A stretch of DNA of 39,176 bases from Proteiniphilum sp. (GCA_016839025.1 JADLKK010000016.1:1-39176), one strand, 5' to 3'; shown: positions 16,373-25,237, numbered from the stretch's first letter. Translations and numbers: made by a program. The notes: a model not told the origin generated them from the letters alone.

Positions 16373-17236
16373 TTATTCAGTTTCAGCCAGTAATGCGTCT
16401 GCCAGCCTGCTGGCACCTATTCGAAAGAGGGAATTGTTACACCACTCATCTCCCAGCACCTCTTTCACAATGGAGTAGTATTTCACGGCATCTTCCGGTG
16501 TAGCAACACCACCCGAAACTTTGAATCCGACCTTGCGACCTGTTTTCTGGTGGTACTCCCTGATTGCCTTGCAAACTACCCATGCCGCTTCCGGTGTAGC
16601 TCCGGGATAACCCTTTCCGGTGGTAGTTTTCAGGAAATCAGCGCCGGAATAGAGGGAGAGGATTGAAGCACGGTGGATGTTGCGGGCACTTTTCAGCGCT
16701 CCGGTCTCAAGGATCACCTTGAGGGTAGCCTGTCGGCAGGCTTCCTTGATCTCGGAGAGCTCTTCGCAGAACTCTTCATACTCTTCACCCAGGAACAGAC
16801 CCAGGTTGATCACCACGTCAATTTCATCGGCTCCGTCGGCTACAGCTAGGGCAGTTTCTGCCACCTTCACCTCGGAAAAGGTCTGTGAGGAAGGGAATCC
16901 GGCTGAAACGCAGGCGATACGCACATCGGCTGTCAGTGCCTCTTTTACCGTATGTGCAAAGTTCGGATAGACGCAGATGGCGGCCACATTGGGTGTGTCG
17001 GGGCGACTGCCTTCGAAGCTGTTCACCTTTTCGGTAAACTGCCAGACAGCTTCACGGGTGTCTGTGCTGTTGAGCGTAGTGAGGTCGATGCAACCGTACA
17101 AGCGGCTGTAGACCTCTTTTGTCCTGTTTTGGTCAGTTTTCTCCGCCAGCAGGCGGCTAACCTCTTCCGTAACCTGTTCATCGCTGAGCGTAAAGGGATA
17201 GGCTTTCAGGGTTGATAGGTACTGATCATTCTCCAT
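16373..17236 (-). CDS. deoC: Deoxyribose-phosphate aldolase
   Basis: 287 residues, in the class of longer DeoC proteins. It splits 2-deoxyribose 5-phosphate to acetaldehyde and glyceraldehyde 3-phosphate in deoxynucleoside breakdown. The Schiff-base lysine is K203 in DFLKTTTGKG; the second conserved lysine lies in GFKVSGGV. DEIDVVINLG carries the conserved Asp of the proton relay. It follows the MazG-like gene by 13 bp and is the distal gene of a uvrC-dtd-mazG-deoC order that I recall as common in Bacteroidales. Confidence 0.95.
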   Translation of the reverse strand: MENDQYLSTLKAYPFTLSDEQVTEEVSRLLAEKTDQNRTKEVYSRLYGCIDLTTLNSTDTREAVWQFTEKVNSFEGSRPDTPNVAAICVYPNFAHTVKEALTADVRIACVSAGFPSSQTFSEVKVAETALAVADGADEIDVVINLGLFLGEEYEEFCEELSEIKEACRQATLKVILETGALKSARNIHRASILSLYSGADFLKTTTGKGYPGATPEAAWVVCKAIREYHQKTGRKVGFKVSGGVATPEDAVKYYSIVKEVLGDEWCNNSLFRIGASRLADALLAETE

Positions 17237-17249
17237 ACAGATATTCGTT

Positions 17250-17597
17250 TTATGGGTTGTTTTCTACGGTTCCGTTTAGCTTGGGATTTTCCTTGTGTCG
17301 GGAGGCATCCCTGTTGTTCTTTTTCTCCAGGTTCTTTTTCAACGCCTCCTCCAGGTCCACACCTGTCTGGTTGGCCAGACAGAGCAATACCCACAATAGG
17401 TCAGCCATCTCATCGGCCAGGTCTCCACCGCGGTCGCTTTCCTTGAAGGATTGATCGCCGTAAGTACGGGCCATGATGCGGGCCAGCTCTCCCACCTCTT
17501 CGGTTAGGATAGCCATGTTGGTCAGCTCGCTGAAGTAACGCACACCATAGGTGTGTATCCAGCTGTCGACCAGTTCTTGTGCCTCCTTTATTCTCAT
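17250..17597 (-). CDS. MazG-like nucleotide pyrophosphohydrolase
   Basis: 115 residues, a single-domain MazG-type protein. The helical metal-binding motif EEVGE (about 33-37) is followed by DEMADLLW, whose ExxD supplies the remaining acidic ligands. Such enzymes hydrolyse non-canonical or excess (d)NTPs to the monophosphate and pyrophosphate. The charged, Lys/Asn-rich tail after residue 85 is probably disordered. The ATG follows the dtd TAG without any gap (TAGATG), which points to translational coupling. Confidence 0.88.
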   Translation of the reverse strand: MRIKEAQELVDSWIHTYGVRYFSELTNMAILTEEVGELARIMARTYGDQSFKESDRGGDLADEMADLLWVLLCLANQTGVDLEEALKKNLEKKNNRDASRHKENPKLNGTVENNP

Positions 17598-18050
17598 CTA
17601 CTCTCTGTTTTTCGAATCGATCCAGATGGTGACCGGTCCGTCGTTGATCATCTCTACCTGCATGTCGGCCCCAAATTCTCCCGTTTGCACTGCTCTTCCC
17701 GAGAGCTGTGCCAATTCGTGACAGAATCTCTCGTAAAGCGGGATGGCTATTTCGGGTCTTGCCGCGCGGATATAAGAGGGGCGGTTTCCCTTTTTTGTGC
17801 TGGCATGCAAGGTGAACTGCGATACCACCAGTAACTCACCATTCACATCCGATAGCGGGAGATTCATGATGCCACCGGCATCGTCAAATACCCTCAGCTG
17901 AACGATTTTCCTGCAGAGATAACCGATATCCTGCTCTTCATCATCTGTCCCGATACCGACAAAGATAAGCAATCCTTTACCAATACAGCTCAATCTTTTT
18001 CCGTTGTTCCATACTGTCGCTTGCGATACCCGCTGAATCAGTGCCCTCAT
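17598..18050 (-). CDS. dtd: D-aminoacyl-tRNA deacylase
   Basis: 150 residues, the family's normal length. The two active-site motifs are present: SQFTLHA in the middle and NDGPVTI near the C-terminus, the latter carrying the Gly-cisPro pair that rejects L-amino acids. The enzyme removes D-amino acids (and glycine mischarged on tRNA-Ala) from tRNA. Its ATG overlaps the uvrC stop by four bases (ATGA at 18047-18050). Confidence 0.96.
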   Translation of the reverse strand: MRALIQRVSQATVWNNGKRLSCIGKGLLIFVGIGTDDEEQDIGYLCRKIVQLRVFDDAGGIMNLPLSDVNGELLVVSQFTLHASTKKGNRPSYIRAARPEIAIPLYERFCHELAQLSGRAVQTGEFGADMQVEMINDGPVTIWIDSKNRE

Positions 18051-19858
18051 TCTTCCTGCCTGTTACTGGTTTCCCTGATCCACCGAAGGATTAGCTCTCC
18101 CTTGCTTTTTCCAATTAACCCGATGATCTCTTCATCCGAAGCTTCGCGAATCCGTTTGATGCTTTTGAAACGGGTGAGCAATTTCCTCTTCGTCTCCTTA
18201 CCGATACCCTTCACCTCATCAAATTGCGAGGTGATCTGCGACTTGCTTCTCTTTTGCCGGTGAAAAGTGATTCCAAAACGGTGTGCCTCGTCGCGAAGCT
18301 GCTGAATCAGTTTCAACGTTTCCGAATTTTTGTCGATATAGAGCGGAACGGAGTCACCCGGGTAGTAAATCTCTTCCAGTCGCTTTGCGATGCCAATCAC
18401 GGCGATCTTTCCATAGAGGCCGATTTTCTGCAGTGATTCCACGGCAGCATGCAGTTGTCCCTTACCTCCGTCAACCACAATGAGTTGGGGTAGGGGGGAG
18501 GCTTCGTTAAGCAGCCGAGAGTAACGTCTTTCCACAATCTCGCGCATTGATGCGTAATCATCGGGTCCTGTAACACTCTTCACGTTGAAGTGACGGTACT
18601 CCCTCTTTACCGGTTTTGCCTTCTTGAATACTACGCAGGCAGCGACCGGATGCGTTCCCTGTATATTGGAGTTGTCAAAGCACTCGATGTGCCAGGGCAT
18701 CTCTTTTAGTTGAAGATCTTTTTGCACCGTTTTCAAAATGCGTGTAGCCCGCTGATCAGGATTCAGCATCTCCGCTTTTTTGAGCTTGTCGACCTTGAAC
18801 TGCTTCACATTTTTCTGTGACAATTGCAACAGGGTTCGCTTATCGCCTCGCTGTGGTATGGTAAACTCCACATTCGCCAGCTTCAGTTCAGGCAGGAAGG
18901 GCACAATGATCTCTTTCGAGCTACTGCCAAACCGCTGCCGCATCTCCACGATACCGAGACCGAGTAATTCCTCCGGAGTTTCCTCCAGCCTCTTCTGGTA
19001 CTCAAAAGTATATGCCTGATTGATGGCGCCATTTACCACATGCAGGTAGTTGATGTAGGCTGCCTGTTCATCCTCCTCAAATGCAAATACGTCGAGGTTG
19101 TAATCAAAGCTGCTGACAACCTGTGACTTCTCCCGGAAACCCTGGATCAACAAGAGCTTCTCCTTCAGCTCCTGCGCCTCTTCGAAGCGGAGTTCTTCTG
19201 CCAGTTTCTGCATCTCCTCCCGGATCTGCTTCTCGATAATTGAGATATTCCCTTTCAGAATTTCGGTAATCTCAGCAATGTTCCGATTGTAATCTTCAAG
19301 CGACTGTAACCCCTCACAGGGTCCTTTGCATTTTTTGATATGGTATTGCAGACATACCTTGAATTTTCCCGCTGCAATATTTTCAGGTGTGAGATTCAGC
19401 CGGCAGGTCCGGATCTTGTAGAGTGTACGGAAAATCTCGAGCAGTGCATTGATCGATTGTACCGAGGTGTATGGTCCGAAATAGCGCGAGCCATCCTTCA
19501 GGATGTTGCGGGTCTTGTAGACACGCGGAAAATACTCATTCTTGATAACGATGGAGGGGTAGCTTTTGTCATCCTTGAGCATCACATTGTATCGGGGACG
19601 CAGCTGTTTGATCAGGTTGTTTTCCAGCAGGAAGGTGTCCTCTTCGGTGTTGACGACAATGTATTTGATTTTATGGATCTTTCGCACCAGTATCCTTGTC
19701 TTGGGATGATCCTGCTGCTTGTTGAAATAGGAGGAAACCCGTTTCTTCAAATCCTTTGCCTTTCCCACATAGATTACCGTCCCCCTTTCATCCAGAAACT
19801 GGTAACATCCCGGCTGATGGGGAATCACGTTCAACGTATTTCTGATCTCTTCGTTCAT
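18047..19858 (-). CDS. uvrC: Excinuclease ABC subunit C
   Basis: 603 residues. The N-terminal GIY-YIG nuclease (PGCYQFLDERGTVIYVGKAKDLKKRVSSYF) makes the 3' incision. A Cys-rich stretch follows (CRLN, CLQYHIKKCKGPC, about 150-180), then a UvrB-interacting UVR helix (about 205-240). The RNase H-like 5' nuclease has its Asp residues in ECFDNSNIQG and VVDGGKGQ. A C-terminal double HhH closes the protein. The longer frame from 19906 starts upstream of a TATCTTTG promoter, so the ATG at 19858 (MNEEIRN) is chosen; this also gives the family length. It heads the operon with dtd, mazG-like and deoC. Confidence 0.97.
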   Translation of the reverse strand: MNEEIRNTLNVIPHQPGCYQFLDERGTVIYVGKAKDLKKRVSSYFNKQQDHPKTRILVRKIHKIKYIVVNTEEDTFLLENNLIKQLRPRYNVMLKDDKSYPSIVIKNEYFPRVYKTRNILKDGSRYFGPYTSVQSINALLEIFRTLYKIRTCRLNLTPENIAAGKFKVCLQYHIKKCKGPCEGLQSLEDYNRNIAEITEILKGNISIIEKQIREEMQKLAEELRFEEAQELKEKLLLIQGFREKSQVVSSFDYNLDVFAFEEDEQAAYINYLHVVNGAINQAYTFEYQKRLEETPEELLGLGIVEMRQRFGSSSKEIIVPFLPELKLANVEFTIPQRGDKRTLLQLSQKNVKQFKVDKLKKAEMLNPDQRATRILKTVQKDLQLKEMPWHIECFDNSNIQGTHPVAACVVFKKAKPVKREYRHFNVKSVTGPDDYASMREIVERRYSRLLNEASPLPQLIVVDGGKGQLHAAVESLQKIGLYGKIAVIGIAKRLEEIYYPGDSVPLYIDKNSETLKLIQQLRDEAHRFGITFHRQKRSKSQITSQFDEVKGIGKETKRKLLTRFKSIKRIREASDEEIIGLIGKSKGELILRWIRETSNRQEE

Positions 19859-19883
19859 TTTTGCGGTAAGCACGCCCTGTTGA

Positions 19884-19891
19884 CAAAGATA
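19884..19891 (-). promoter_or_regulatory. uvrC promoter -7 box
   Basis: TATCTTTG on the - strand is an exact TAnnTTTG match, 25 bp upstream of the uvrC ATG. It separates uvrC transcription from apt, whose stop lies 110 bp from the uvrC start. Confidence 0.6.
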
Positions 19892-19968
19892 CAAAAAAGA
19901 GCCCATCTTTGTTTCACTGGTTGCACCCGGCTAAACAAAAATGAACGATGCTGCGAATCTCTTTTCTC

Positions 19969-20499
19969 TTAGATGGAGAATTTCAGAATGGAGCTGACCT
20001 CTACCTCCTCGGGAAAGAGGGAGCGTCCATCCAGCTCCTCCAGTTCAATCAGGAAGTTGATGAAAACTTTCCGCACACCCAGTTTTTTTACCAGGTTGTA
20101 TGCAGCCACCATGGTGCCGCCGGTAGCCAGCAGGTCATCATGAATCAGTACCACATCATCCCTGGAGAGGGCATCCTCATGGATTTGGATGGTGTCTTCC
20201 CCATATTCCTTGCTATAGGTCTCTTCGATCACCCGATAAGGGAGTTTTCCCGGCTTGCGTATAGGAACGAAGCCCGCACCCAGTCTGATGGCCACAGCCG
20301 GTCCCATGAAGAACCCCCTTGATTCTATCCCCACAACCTTGGTGATCTCTTTCGTGCGGTAGCTTTCATAGAGGATGTCAGAAAGCTCCCTCAGCTGCTC
20401 CGGTGACTGGAAAAGGGTGGTGATGTCCTTGAACTGAATGCCCGGGATCGGGAAGTCGGGGATGTTTCTGACCGATGCGGTTAGTTTTTCAACGCTCAT
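19969..20499 (-). CDS. apt: Adenine phosphoribosyltransferase
   Basis: 176 residues, normal length. The PRPP-binding loop is seen as VVLIHDDLLATGGTM (about 120-134). The N-terminal IPDFPIPGIQFKDITTLF and KVVGIESRGFFMGPAVA are typical of bacterial Apt. The enzyme salvages adenine to AMP using PRPP. It lies 57 bp downstream of mnmG on the same strand, with the parS-like site in between. No separate promoter with a full consensus was found, so it is probably transcribed through from mnmG. Confidence 0.96.
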   Translation of the reverse strand: MSVEKLTASVRNIPDFPIPGIQFKDITTLFQSPEQLRELSDILYESYRTKEITKVVGIESRGFFMGPAVAIRLGAGFVPIRKPGKLPYRVIEETYSKEYGEDTIQIHEDALSRDDVVLIHDDLLATGGTMVAAYNLVKKLGVRKVFINFLIELEELDGRSLFPEEVEVSSILKFSI

Positions 20500-20532
20500 T
20501 GTGATGCAAATATTTGATTTTATCTTTGAGAA

Positions 20533-20548
20533 TGTTCCACGTGAAACA
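20533..20548. other. parS centromere-like site (ParB/Spo0J binding)
   Basis: TGTTCCACGTGAAACA is identical to the classical 16-bp parS of Bacillus subtilis and fits the general consensus TGTTNCACGTGAAACA. It lies in the 57-bp gap between mnmG and apt, outside coding sequence. parS sites nucleate ParB spreading and chromosome segregation and cluster near oriC. mnmG (gidA) is itself an oriC/par neighbour in many bacteria. Confidence 0.85.
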
Positions 20549-20556
20549 TGTTGTTT

Positions 20557-22431
20557 TTATCTTCCGAGTAGTACCAGCAGCACCGATATGTCATTGGGGG
20601 AAACACCCGGAATCCTGCCTGCTTGGGCGATAGTCTCCGGATTGATGCGTGTCAGCTTCTGGCGTGCTTCGGTTGAGAGTGACTGGATCTGGCTGTAGTT
20701 GAATTTGTCTTTGATGCGGATCTCCTCCAGGCGGGTGATCTTGTCGGCCATCAGCTGCTCCCGTTTGATGTAGCCGCTGTACTTGATCCGGATATCGGCC
20801 GACTCAATGATCTCATCTTTCCTTTCCGTAATGCTCTCCAGCAGTTCCTGCAGGGAGGATATCTCCCGTGCCATTACTCCCAGGTCGATATGTGGCCTCA
20901 CCAGCAAATCAATTAGCTTCACCCCCTGTTTGAGAGGTGTTGTGCCGATCCTTTCCAGATAAGGGTTGATCCGGTCAGCCTTGATGGAAAAATTGTTGAC
21001 AAAGCGGATGATCTCCTCAATTTTTTCTTCTTTGCTGTTGAGCAGTCCCATCCGTTCCGCACTGGCCAGTCCCAGGTCGTAAGCTTTGCGTGTCAACCGC
21101 TCGTCGGCGTTGTCCTGACGCAGCAGGATGCGGTGTTCGGCTCGGGAGGTAAACATCCGGTAGGGTTCATCTACCCCTTTGGTGATCAGGTCGTCGATCA
21201 AGACACCGATATAGGCTTCGTCGCGTTTCAGTACGAAGGGACTGCCGCCATGGCAGTTGATATGGGCATTGATCCCTGCAACGATTCCCTGTCCTGCTGC
21301 CTCTTCGTATCCTGTTGTGCCATTGATTTGCCCTGCGAAAAAGAGGTTTTTCACCGCTTTGGTCTCGAGGGTGGGGTGGAGTTGCGTAGGATCGAAGAAG
21401 TCATATTCGATGGCATATCCGGGGCGAAAGATGTGGGTGTTCCGGAAGGCGGGGATGCGCTGCAGTGCCTTCAGTTGTGTCTCCAGTGGAAGAGAAGAGG
21501 AGAAGCCATTGAGGTAGCATTCATGTGTGGTCTCTCCTTCCGGCTCGAGAAAGAGCTGGTGGCTGGTTTTTTCGGAGAAGGTGACAATCTTTGTCTCGAT
21601 GCTGGGGCAGTAGCGTGGGCCGATGCTCTGTATCTGACCGTTGTAGAGTGGTGAGTCATCCAGTCCCTCCCGCAGGGCAGCATGCACCTCTTCGGAGGTG
21701 TAGGCGATCCAGCAACTCCGCTGTGTGAGGGTGCGCTGTACTTGCGGGAGGTAGGAGAACTTATGGAAGTCGATATCCCCTTTCTGCTCCTCCAGATGGG
21801 AAAAGTCGACCGTTCGTGCGTCAATCCGTACGGGGGTGCCGGTTTTCATCCGGTCGGTACGGAATCCGCGCTCCCGCAGTTGTTCGGTCATCCCTGCGGA
21901 TGCCGGCTCGGCAATACGCCCTCCACCGATCTGCACTTTTCCTATGTGTATCAATCCGTTCAAAAAGGTCCCATTGGTGAGGATCACCGTCCGGGAAGTG
22001 AAGGTTACCCCCATGCGGGTTATCACTCCTGTCACATTGTTGCCTTCGAAAAGTAGTTCCGTGACCGTGTCCTGCCACATGGATAGGTTGGGGCTGTTTT
22101 CGATGATCCCCCGCCAGGTTTCGATATATTTCATCCTGTCGCTCTGCACGCGGGGACTCCACATGGCGGGGCCCTTGGAACGATTGAGCATGCGGAACTG
22201 GATGGCAGTAAGGTCACTGACAATACCGCTCTGGCCTCCCAGGGCGTCAATTTCACGTACAATCTGTCCCTTGGCCACCCCCCCCATGGCCGGGTTGCAG
22301 CTCATCTGGGCAATCTTGTTCATGTCCATGGTGATGAGCAGTGTCTTCGAGCCCAGGTTGGCGGCAGCTGTTGCCGCTTCGCAACCGGCATGGCCGGCAC
22401 CCACAACTATGATGTCATAACTGAAGTTCAT
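20557..22431 (-). CDS. mnmG: tRNA U34 5-carboxymethylaminomethyl modification enzyme
   Basis: 624 residues (629 in E. coli). The FAD-binding motif GAGHAG is at 11-16, and the MnmG signatures QMSCNPAMGGVAKGQIVREIDALGG and GTGYEEAAGQG-like (INGTTGYEEAAGQG) are present. The C-terminal helical domain ends in TRINPETIAQAGRIPGVSPNDISVLL. With MnmE it modifies the wobble uridine of several tRNAs. The longer frame from 22461 begins upstream of a TACATTTG promoter box, so the ATG at 22431 (MNFSYDIIVVG) is taken. It forms a probable mnmG-apt unit. Confidence 0.97.
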   Translation of the reverse strand: MNFSYDIIVVGAGHAGCEAATAAANLGSKTLLITMDMNKIAQMSCNPAMGGVAKGQIVREIDALGGQSGIVSDLTAIQFRMLNRSKGPAMWSPRVQSDRMKYIETWRGIIENSPNLSMWQDTVTELLFEGNNVTGVITRMGVTFTSRTVILTNGTFLNGLIHIGKVQIGGGRIAEPASAGMTEQLRERGFRTDRMKTGTPVRIDARTVDFSHLEEQKGDIDFHKFSYLPQVQRTLTQRSCWIAYTSEEVHAALREGLDDSPLYNGQIQSIGPRYCPSIETKIVTFSEKTSHQLFLEPEGETTHECYLNGFSSSLPLETQLKALQRIPAFRNTHIFRPGYAIEYDFFDPTQLHPTLETKAVKNLFFAGQINGTTGYEEAAGQGIVAGINAHINCHGGSPFVLKRDEAYIGVLIDDLITKGVDEPYRMFTSRAEHRILLRQDNADERLTRKAYDLGLASAERMGLLNSKEEKIEEIIRFVNNFSIKADRINPYLERIGTTPLKQGVKLIDLLVRPHIDLGVMAREISSLQELLESITERKDEIIESADIRIKYSGYIKREQLMADKITRLEEIRIKDKFNYSQIQSLSTEARQKLTRINPETIAQAGRIPGVSPNDISVLLVLLGR

Positions 22432-22449
22432 TTGCTTTTTTTCAGGTTG

Positions 22450-22457
22450 CAAATGTA
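22450..22457 (-). promoter_or_regulatory. mnmG promoter -7 box
   Basis: TACATTTG on the - strand matches TAnnTTTG, 18 bp upstream of the mnmG ATG, predicting a very short leader of about 12 nt. Confidence 0.5.
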
Positions 22458-22522
22458 CCAAAAAAGGAGATGTTACCTGCCTGTTAGACTGTTAATAACC
22501 GATAATATGGCTCTTTGCTGCC

Positions 22523-23473
22523 CTATTTCAAGAAAAGACGGAGGTAGATGGGGAGGTGGTCGCTGTATCCTCCCACGTATTTGCCGCTATAGGTGCGGTT
22601 CGGTCTGGGACGGTTGTTGCGGTCGAAATGGAGTAGCCAGGTAGGATTAAAGATGTCTGCATATTCTGGTTTGCAGTCGATGGTTGGCGACGTCAACAGA
22701 TTACCGGAGACAATGACCTGGTCGAACAACACCCATCCCTTGTGGTAGGTGCTACCCATCCCTTTGCTATAGCGTGGGTATAGCAGGTTGTAGAGCCGCA
22801 GGCTGTTGATATCTTTGAAATTTTTTCGTGCACCCAGCACCTCATCCACACTGTTGTCGTCAGGGGTGTCGTTGAAATCGCCCATTATGATGATGTTTGC
22901 TTCTGGATCCTCCGCTGTTACCTTGTAGACAGCGTTTCTTAGTTCGCTGGCTGCGAAATATCGCCTCCGCTCGGAGAGCTCCCTGCCTTCAGCACGCGAT
23001 GGGAAGTGGGTGACAAACAGATGTAACTGCTCACCATTGGGTAGGATGCCTTTCACATAGAGGATGTCGCGGGTGCGATCCTCGACGCCTGGCAGATGAA
23101 TCAGCAGGGGGTGGCTCTCCAGCACGCGAAAGGTACGGGTATTGAAGATCATTGCGACATCCGATCCCCGTTCGTCAGGGCTGTCATAGTGCACATAGCT
23201 GTAGCTTTTTCCTCCTTTCATTCCCATCCCTGCCAGTATGCTTTCCATCACCGTTTTGTTTTCAATTTCGGCAAGTGCAATGATATCGGGGAACTCCGGA
23301 TGCACAACTTCAGAGATTACATTGGTCAATTTTTTCACCTTCTCTTTGTACCTGTTTTCGGTCCATTTCCGGAAACCGTCGGGCGTGAAATCATCGTCCA
23401 TGGTGAACGGATCATCGACAGTATCGTAAAAGTTTTCGGTGTTGTAAAAGATCAGGGAGAAGGGTTGTAACAT
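22523..23473 (-). CDS. Endonuclease/exonuclease/phosphatase family protein
   Basis: 316 residues with the EEP fold motifs in order: FYNTENFYD (Asn/Asp near residue 10), ALAEIENK (metal-binding Glu), FVTHFPSR, MGDFNDTPDD (catalytic Asp/Asn) and GGYSDHLPIYL (terminal Asp-His). No signal peptide is apparent, so it is probably cytoplasmic. The family includes DNases, phosphodiesterases and inositol phosphatases, and the substrate cannot be stated. It starts 17 bp after ybeY and probably shares its transcript. Confidence 0.9.
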   Translation of the reverse strand: MLQPFSLIFYNTENFYDTVDDPFTMDDDFTPDGFRKWTENRYKEKVKKLTNVISEVVHPEFPDIIALAEIENKTVMESILAGMGMKGGKSYSYVHYDSPDERGSDVAMIFNTRTFRVLESHPLLIHLPGVEDRTRDILYVKGILPNGEQLHLFVTHFPSRAEGRELSERRRYFAASELRNAVYKVTAEDPEANIIIMGDFNDTPDDNSVDEVLGARKNFKDINSLRLYNLLYPRYSKGMGSTYHKGWVLFDQVIVSGNLLTSPTIDCKPEYADIFNPTWLLHFDRNNRPRPNRTYSGKYVGGYSDHLPIYLRLFLK

Positions 23474-23490
23474 ATCGGTTCCGTTTTGGT

Positions 23491-23964
23491 TTACAAATGT
23501 GAATTGACGTTGTTTTTCAGGTCGTTTTGTAAATTAGCGGGGTTCTTTCTGAGCAGCTTGAGCGCCTCTTCCTCCGCAACTCTCATGCTCTTCTCTTCCT
23601 CCCTGGTCTTGTCCTTGAGGCCGCAGAGGTGGAGTACTCCATGGATGATCACCCGGCGCAATTCCTCCTGCCACGCAGTCTGATACTTTTGTGAATTGCT
23701 GCGCACTGTCTCCAGGCTGATGAGGATATCCCCGGAGATGATCTCTCCTTCGGAATAATCGAATGTGATGATATCGGTGTAGAAATCATGTCGCAGGTAG
23801 TGACGATTCACCTCGAGGATCTTCTCATCGTCACAAAAGAGATAGGAGAGTTCTCCCACTTTTTTTCCGTAACCAGCGGCAACCGCTCTGATCCAGTTTG
23901 CCGTCTCGCGTTTTTTGATGGTCTCCGGAAAGGGAACCTTTTCTGATTGGAATCTGATGGCCAT
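23491..23964 (-). CDS. ybeY: Endoribonuclease YbeY (rRNA maturation factor)
   Basis: 157 residues. The core YLFCDDEKILEVNRHYLRHDFYTDIITFDY and GDILIS segments are typical YbeY. The metal motif reads HGVLHLCGLKD: H108 and H112 are kept, but the third ligand of the canonical HX3HX5H is Asp (D118). This may be usual in Bacteroidota. YbeY processes 16S rRNA 3' ends and supports 70S quality control. It lies 40 bp after the spmAB gene. Confidence 0.93.
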   Translation of the reverse strand: MAIRFQSEKVPFPETIKKRETANWIRAVAAGYGKKVGELSYLFCDDEKILEVNRHYLRHDFYTDIITFDYSEGEIISGDILISLETVRSNSQKYQTAWQEELRRVIIHGVLHLCGLKDKTREEEKSMRVAEEEALKLLRKNPANLQNDLKNNVNSHL

Positions 23965-24004
23965 ACGTTATTACGTTTTATTAACTCCGAGAATCGCCTG
24001 TTTG

Positions 24005-25237
24005 TTATCCGAAAAAGAGGTAGGCCGTGAAAATGGCGGTGATAACGCCTGCCAGATCGGCCAAAAGCGCATAGGGAACGGTATAGCGCGAATTTTTGAT
24101 GTTCACTGCTCCATAGTAAACAGCCACAATATAGAAGGTGGTGTCGGTAGCACCCTGCAATACCGCTGAAAGTCGACCGGCGAATGAGTCGGCACCAAGG
24201 TTCTTCATCGTGTCGATCATCATCCCCCTTGCTCCGCTGCCGCTGAGCGGTTTCATCAGGGCGGTGGGCATGCCGTCTACCCAGCGGGTGTCGCTGCCGG
24301 TCATCGCTACCAGGTTACGCAGTCCCTCCATCATAAAATCCATTGCCCCCGAGGCACGGAAGACACCGATACCCACCAGGATGGCGATCAGGTAAGGGAT
24401 GATGGTGACGGCGGTCTTGAATCCATCCTTCGCCCCGTCGATGAATGCTTCGAAGATATTGATCTTCCGGCGCAGCGCCTTTAGGATAAAGAGGCAGATA
24501 ATGGAGAAGAGGATCACGTTGGCAGCCAGGCTGGAGACGATGTTGACCTGTTCCTGTGGCATGGTGCGGAAGAGCAGCACCGTGGCAGCGATGATGGTGC
24601 ACATGCCCAGCAGGAAGCCCAGGATCGCCCGCTGGAAAATGTTGATGCCCTGCCGCAGGCAGACAGCAACTACCCCTGCCAGTGTAGCAGCAAAGGTGGC
24701 GATCATGATGGGGATAAATACATCGGCCGGGTTGGCGGCGCCCAGCTGTGCTCGGTAGACCATCACCGTGACCGGTATCAGGGTGAGTCCCGAAGCATTC
24801 AGCACGAGAAACATAATCATCGGATTGGAGGCCTGCTCTTTCTCTGGATTGATCTCCTGCAGCTGCTGCATCGCCTTCAGGCCAAAGGGGGTGGCGGCAT
24901 TGTCTAGTCCCAGCATGTTGGCCGAGATGTTCATCAACATCGATCCCGAGGCAGGGTGGTTCTTTGGAAGATCGGGGAAGAGACGGGAGAAGAGGGGGGC
25001 CACCGCACGGGAGAACATCTCCACCATGCCGCCCCGTTCACCAATTTTCATCACCCCCAGCCAGAGGGAGAGCACACCCGTCAGCCCGAGTGAAATCTCA
25101 AAGCCGGTTCGGGCGGTGTCGTAGGTGGAGTTCATGATATTGGTGAAGACCTGCATGTCTCCGAAGAAAAGCAATTTCACCAGTGCCACGACGAAGGCGA
25201 CGAGAAAGAAGGCGATCCATATATAATTCAATACCAT
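24005..25237 (-). CDS. Fused SpmA-SpmB nucleoside-recognition (Gate) membrane protein
   Basis: 410 residues with many hydrophobic segments. The N-terminal half (to about residue 200) is SpmA-like (GLDNAATPFGLKAMQQLQEIN; FLVLNASGLTLIPVTVMVYRA), and the C-terminal half is SpmB-like (IPYLIAILVGIGVFRASGAMD; KPLSGSGARGMMIDTM; LQGATDTTFYIVAVYYGAV). In Bacillus these are two separate spore-maturation proteins. The conserved GLDNAATP and SGSGARGM motifs belong to the Gate domain shared with nucleoside transporters. The function in a non-spore-former is unknown; transport of a small solute across the inner membrane is likely. It has a strong promoter upstream. Confidence 0.9.
   Translation of the reverse strand: MVLNYIWIAFFLVAFVVALVKLLFFGDMQVFTNIMNSTYDTARTGFEISLGLTGVLSLWLGVMKIGERGGMVEMFSRAVAPLFSRLFPDLPKNHPASGSMLMNISANMLGLDNAATPFGLKAMQQLQEINPEKEQASNPMIMFLVLNASGLTLIPVTVMVYRAQLGAANPADVFIPIMIATFAATLAGVVAVCLRQGINIFQRAILGFLLGMCTIIAATVLLFRTMPQEQVNIVSSLAANVILFSIICLFILKALRRKINIFEAFIDGAKDGFKTAVTIIPYLIAILVGIGVFRASGAMDFMMEGLRNLVAMTGSDTRWVDGMPTALMKPLSGSGARGMMIDTMKNLGADSFAGRLSAVLQGATDTTFYIVAVYYGAVNIKNSRYTVPYALLADLAGVITAIFTAYLFFG

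Noticed and set aside
20521-20528. TATCTTTG on the + strand beside parS
   Set aside because: It matches the promoter box, but no -33 element is at the right distance and no + strand gene follows for several kilobases; an antisense transcript into mnmG is possible but unsupported.
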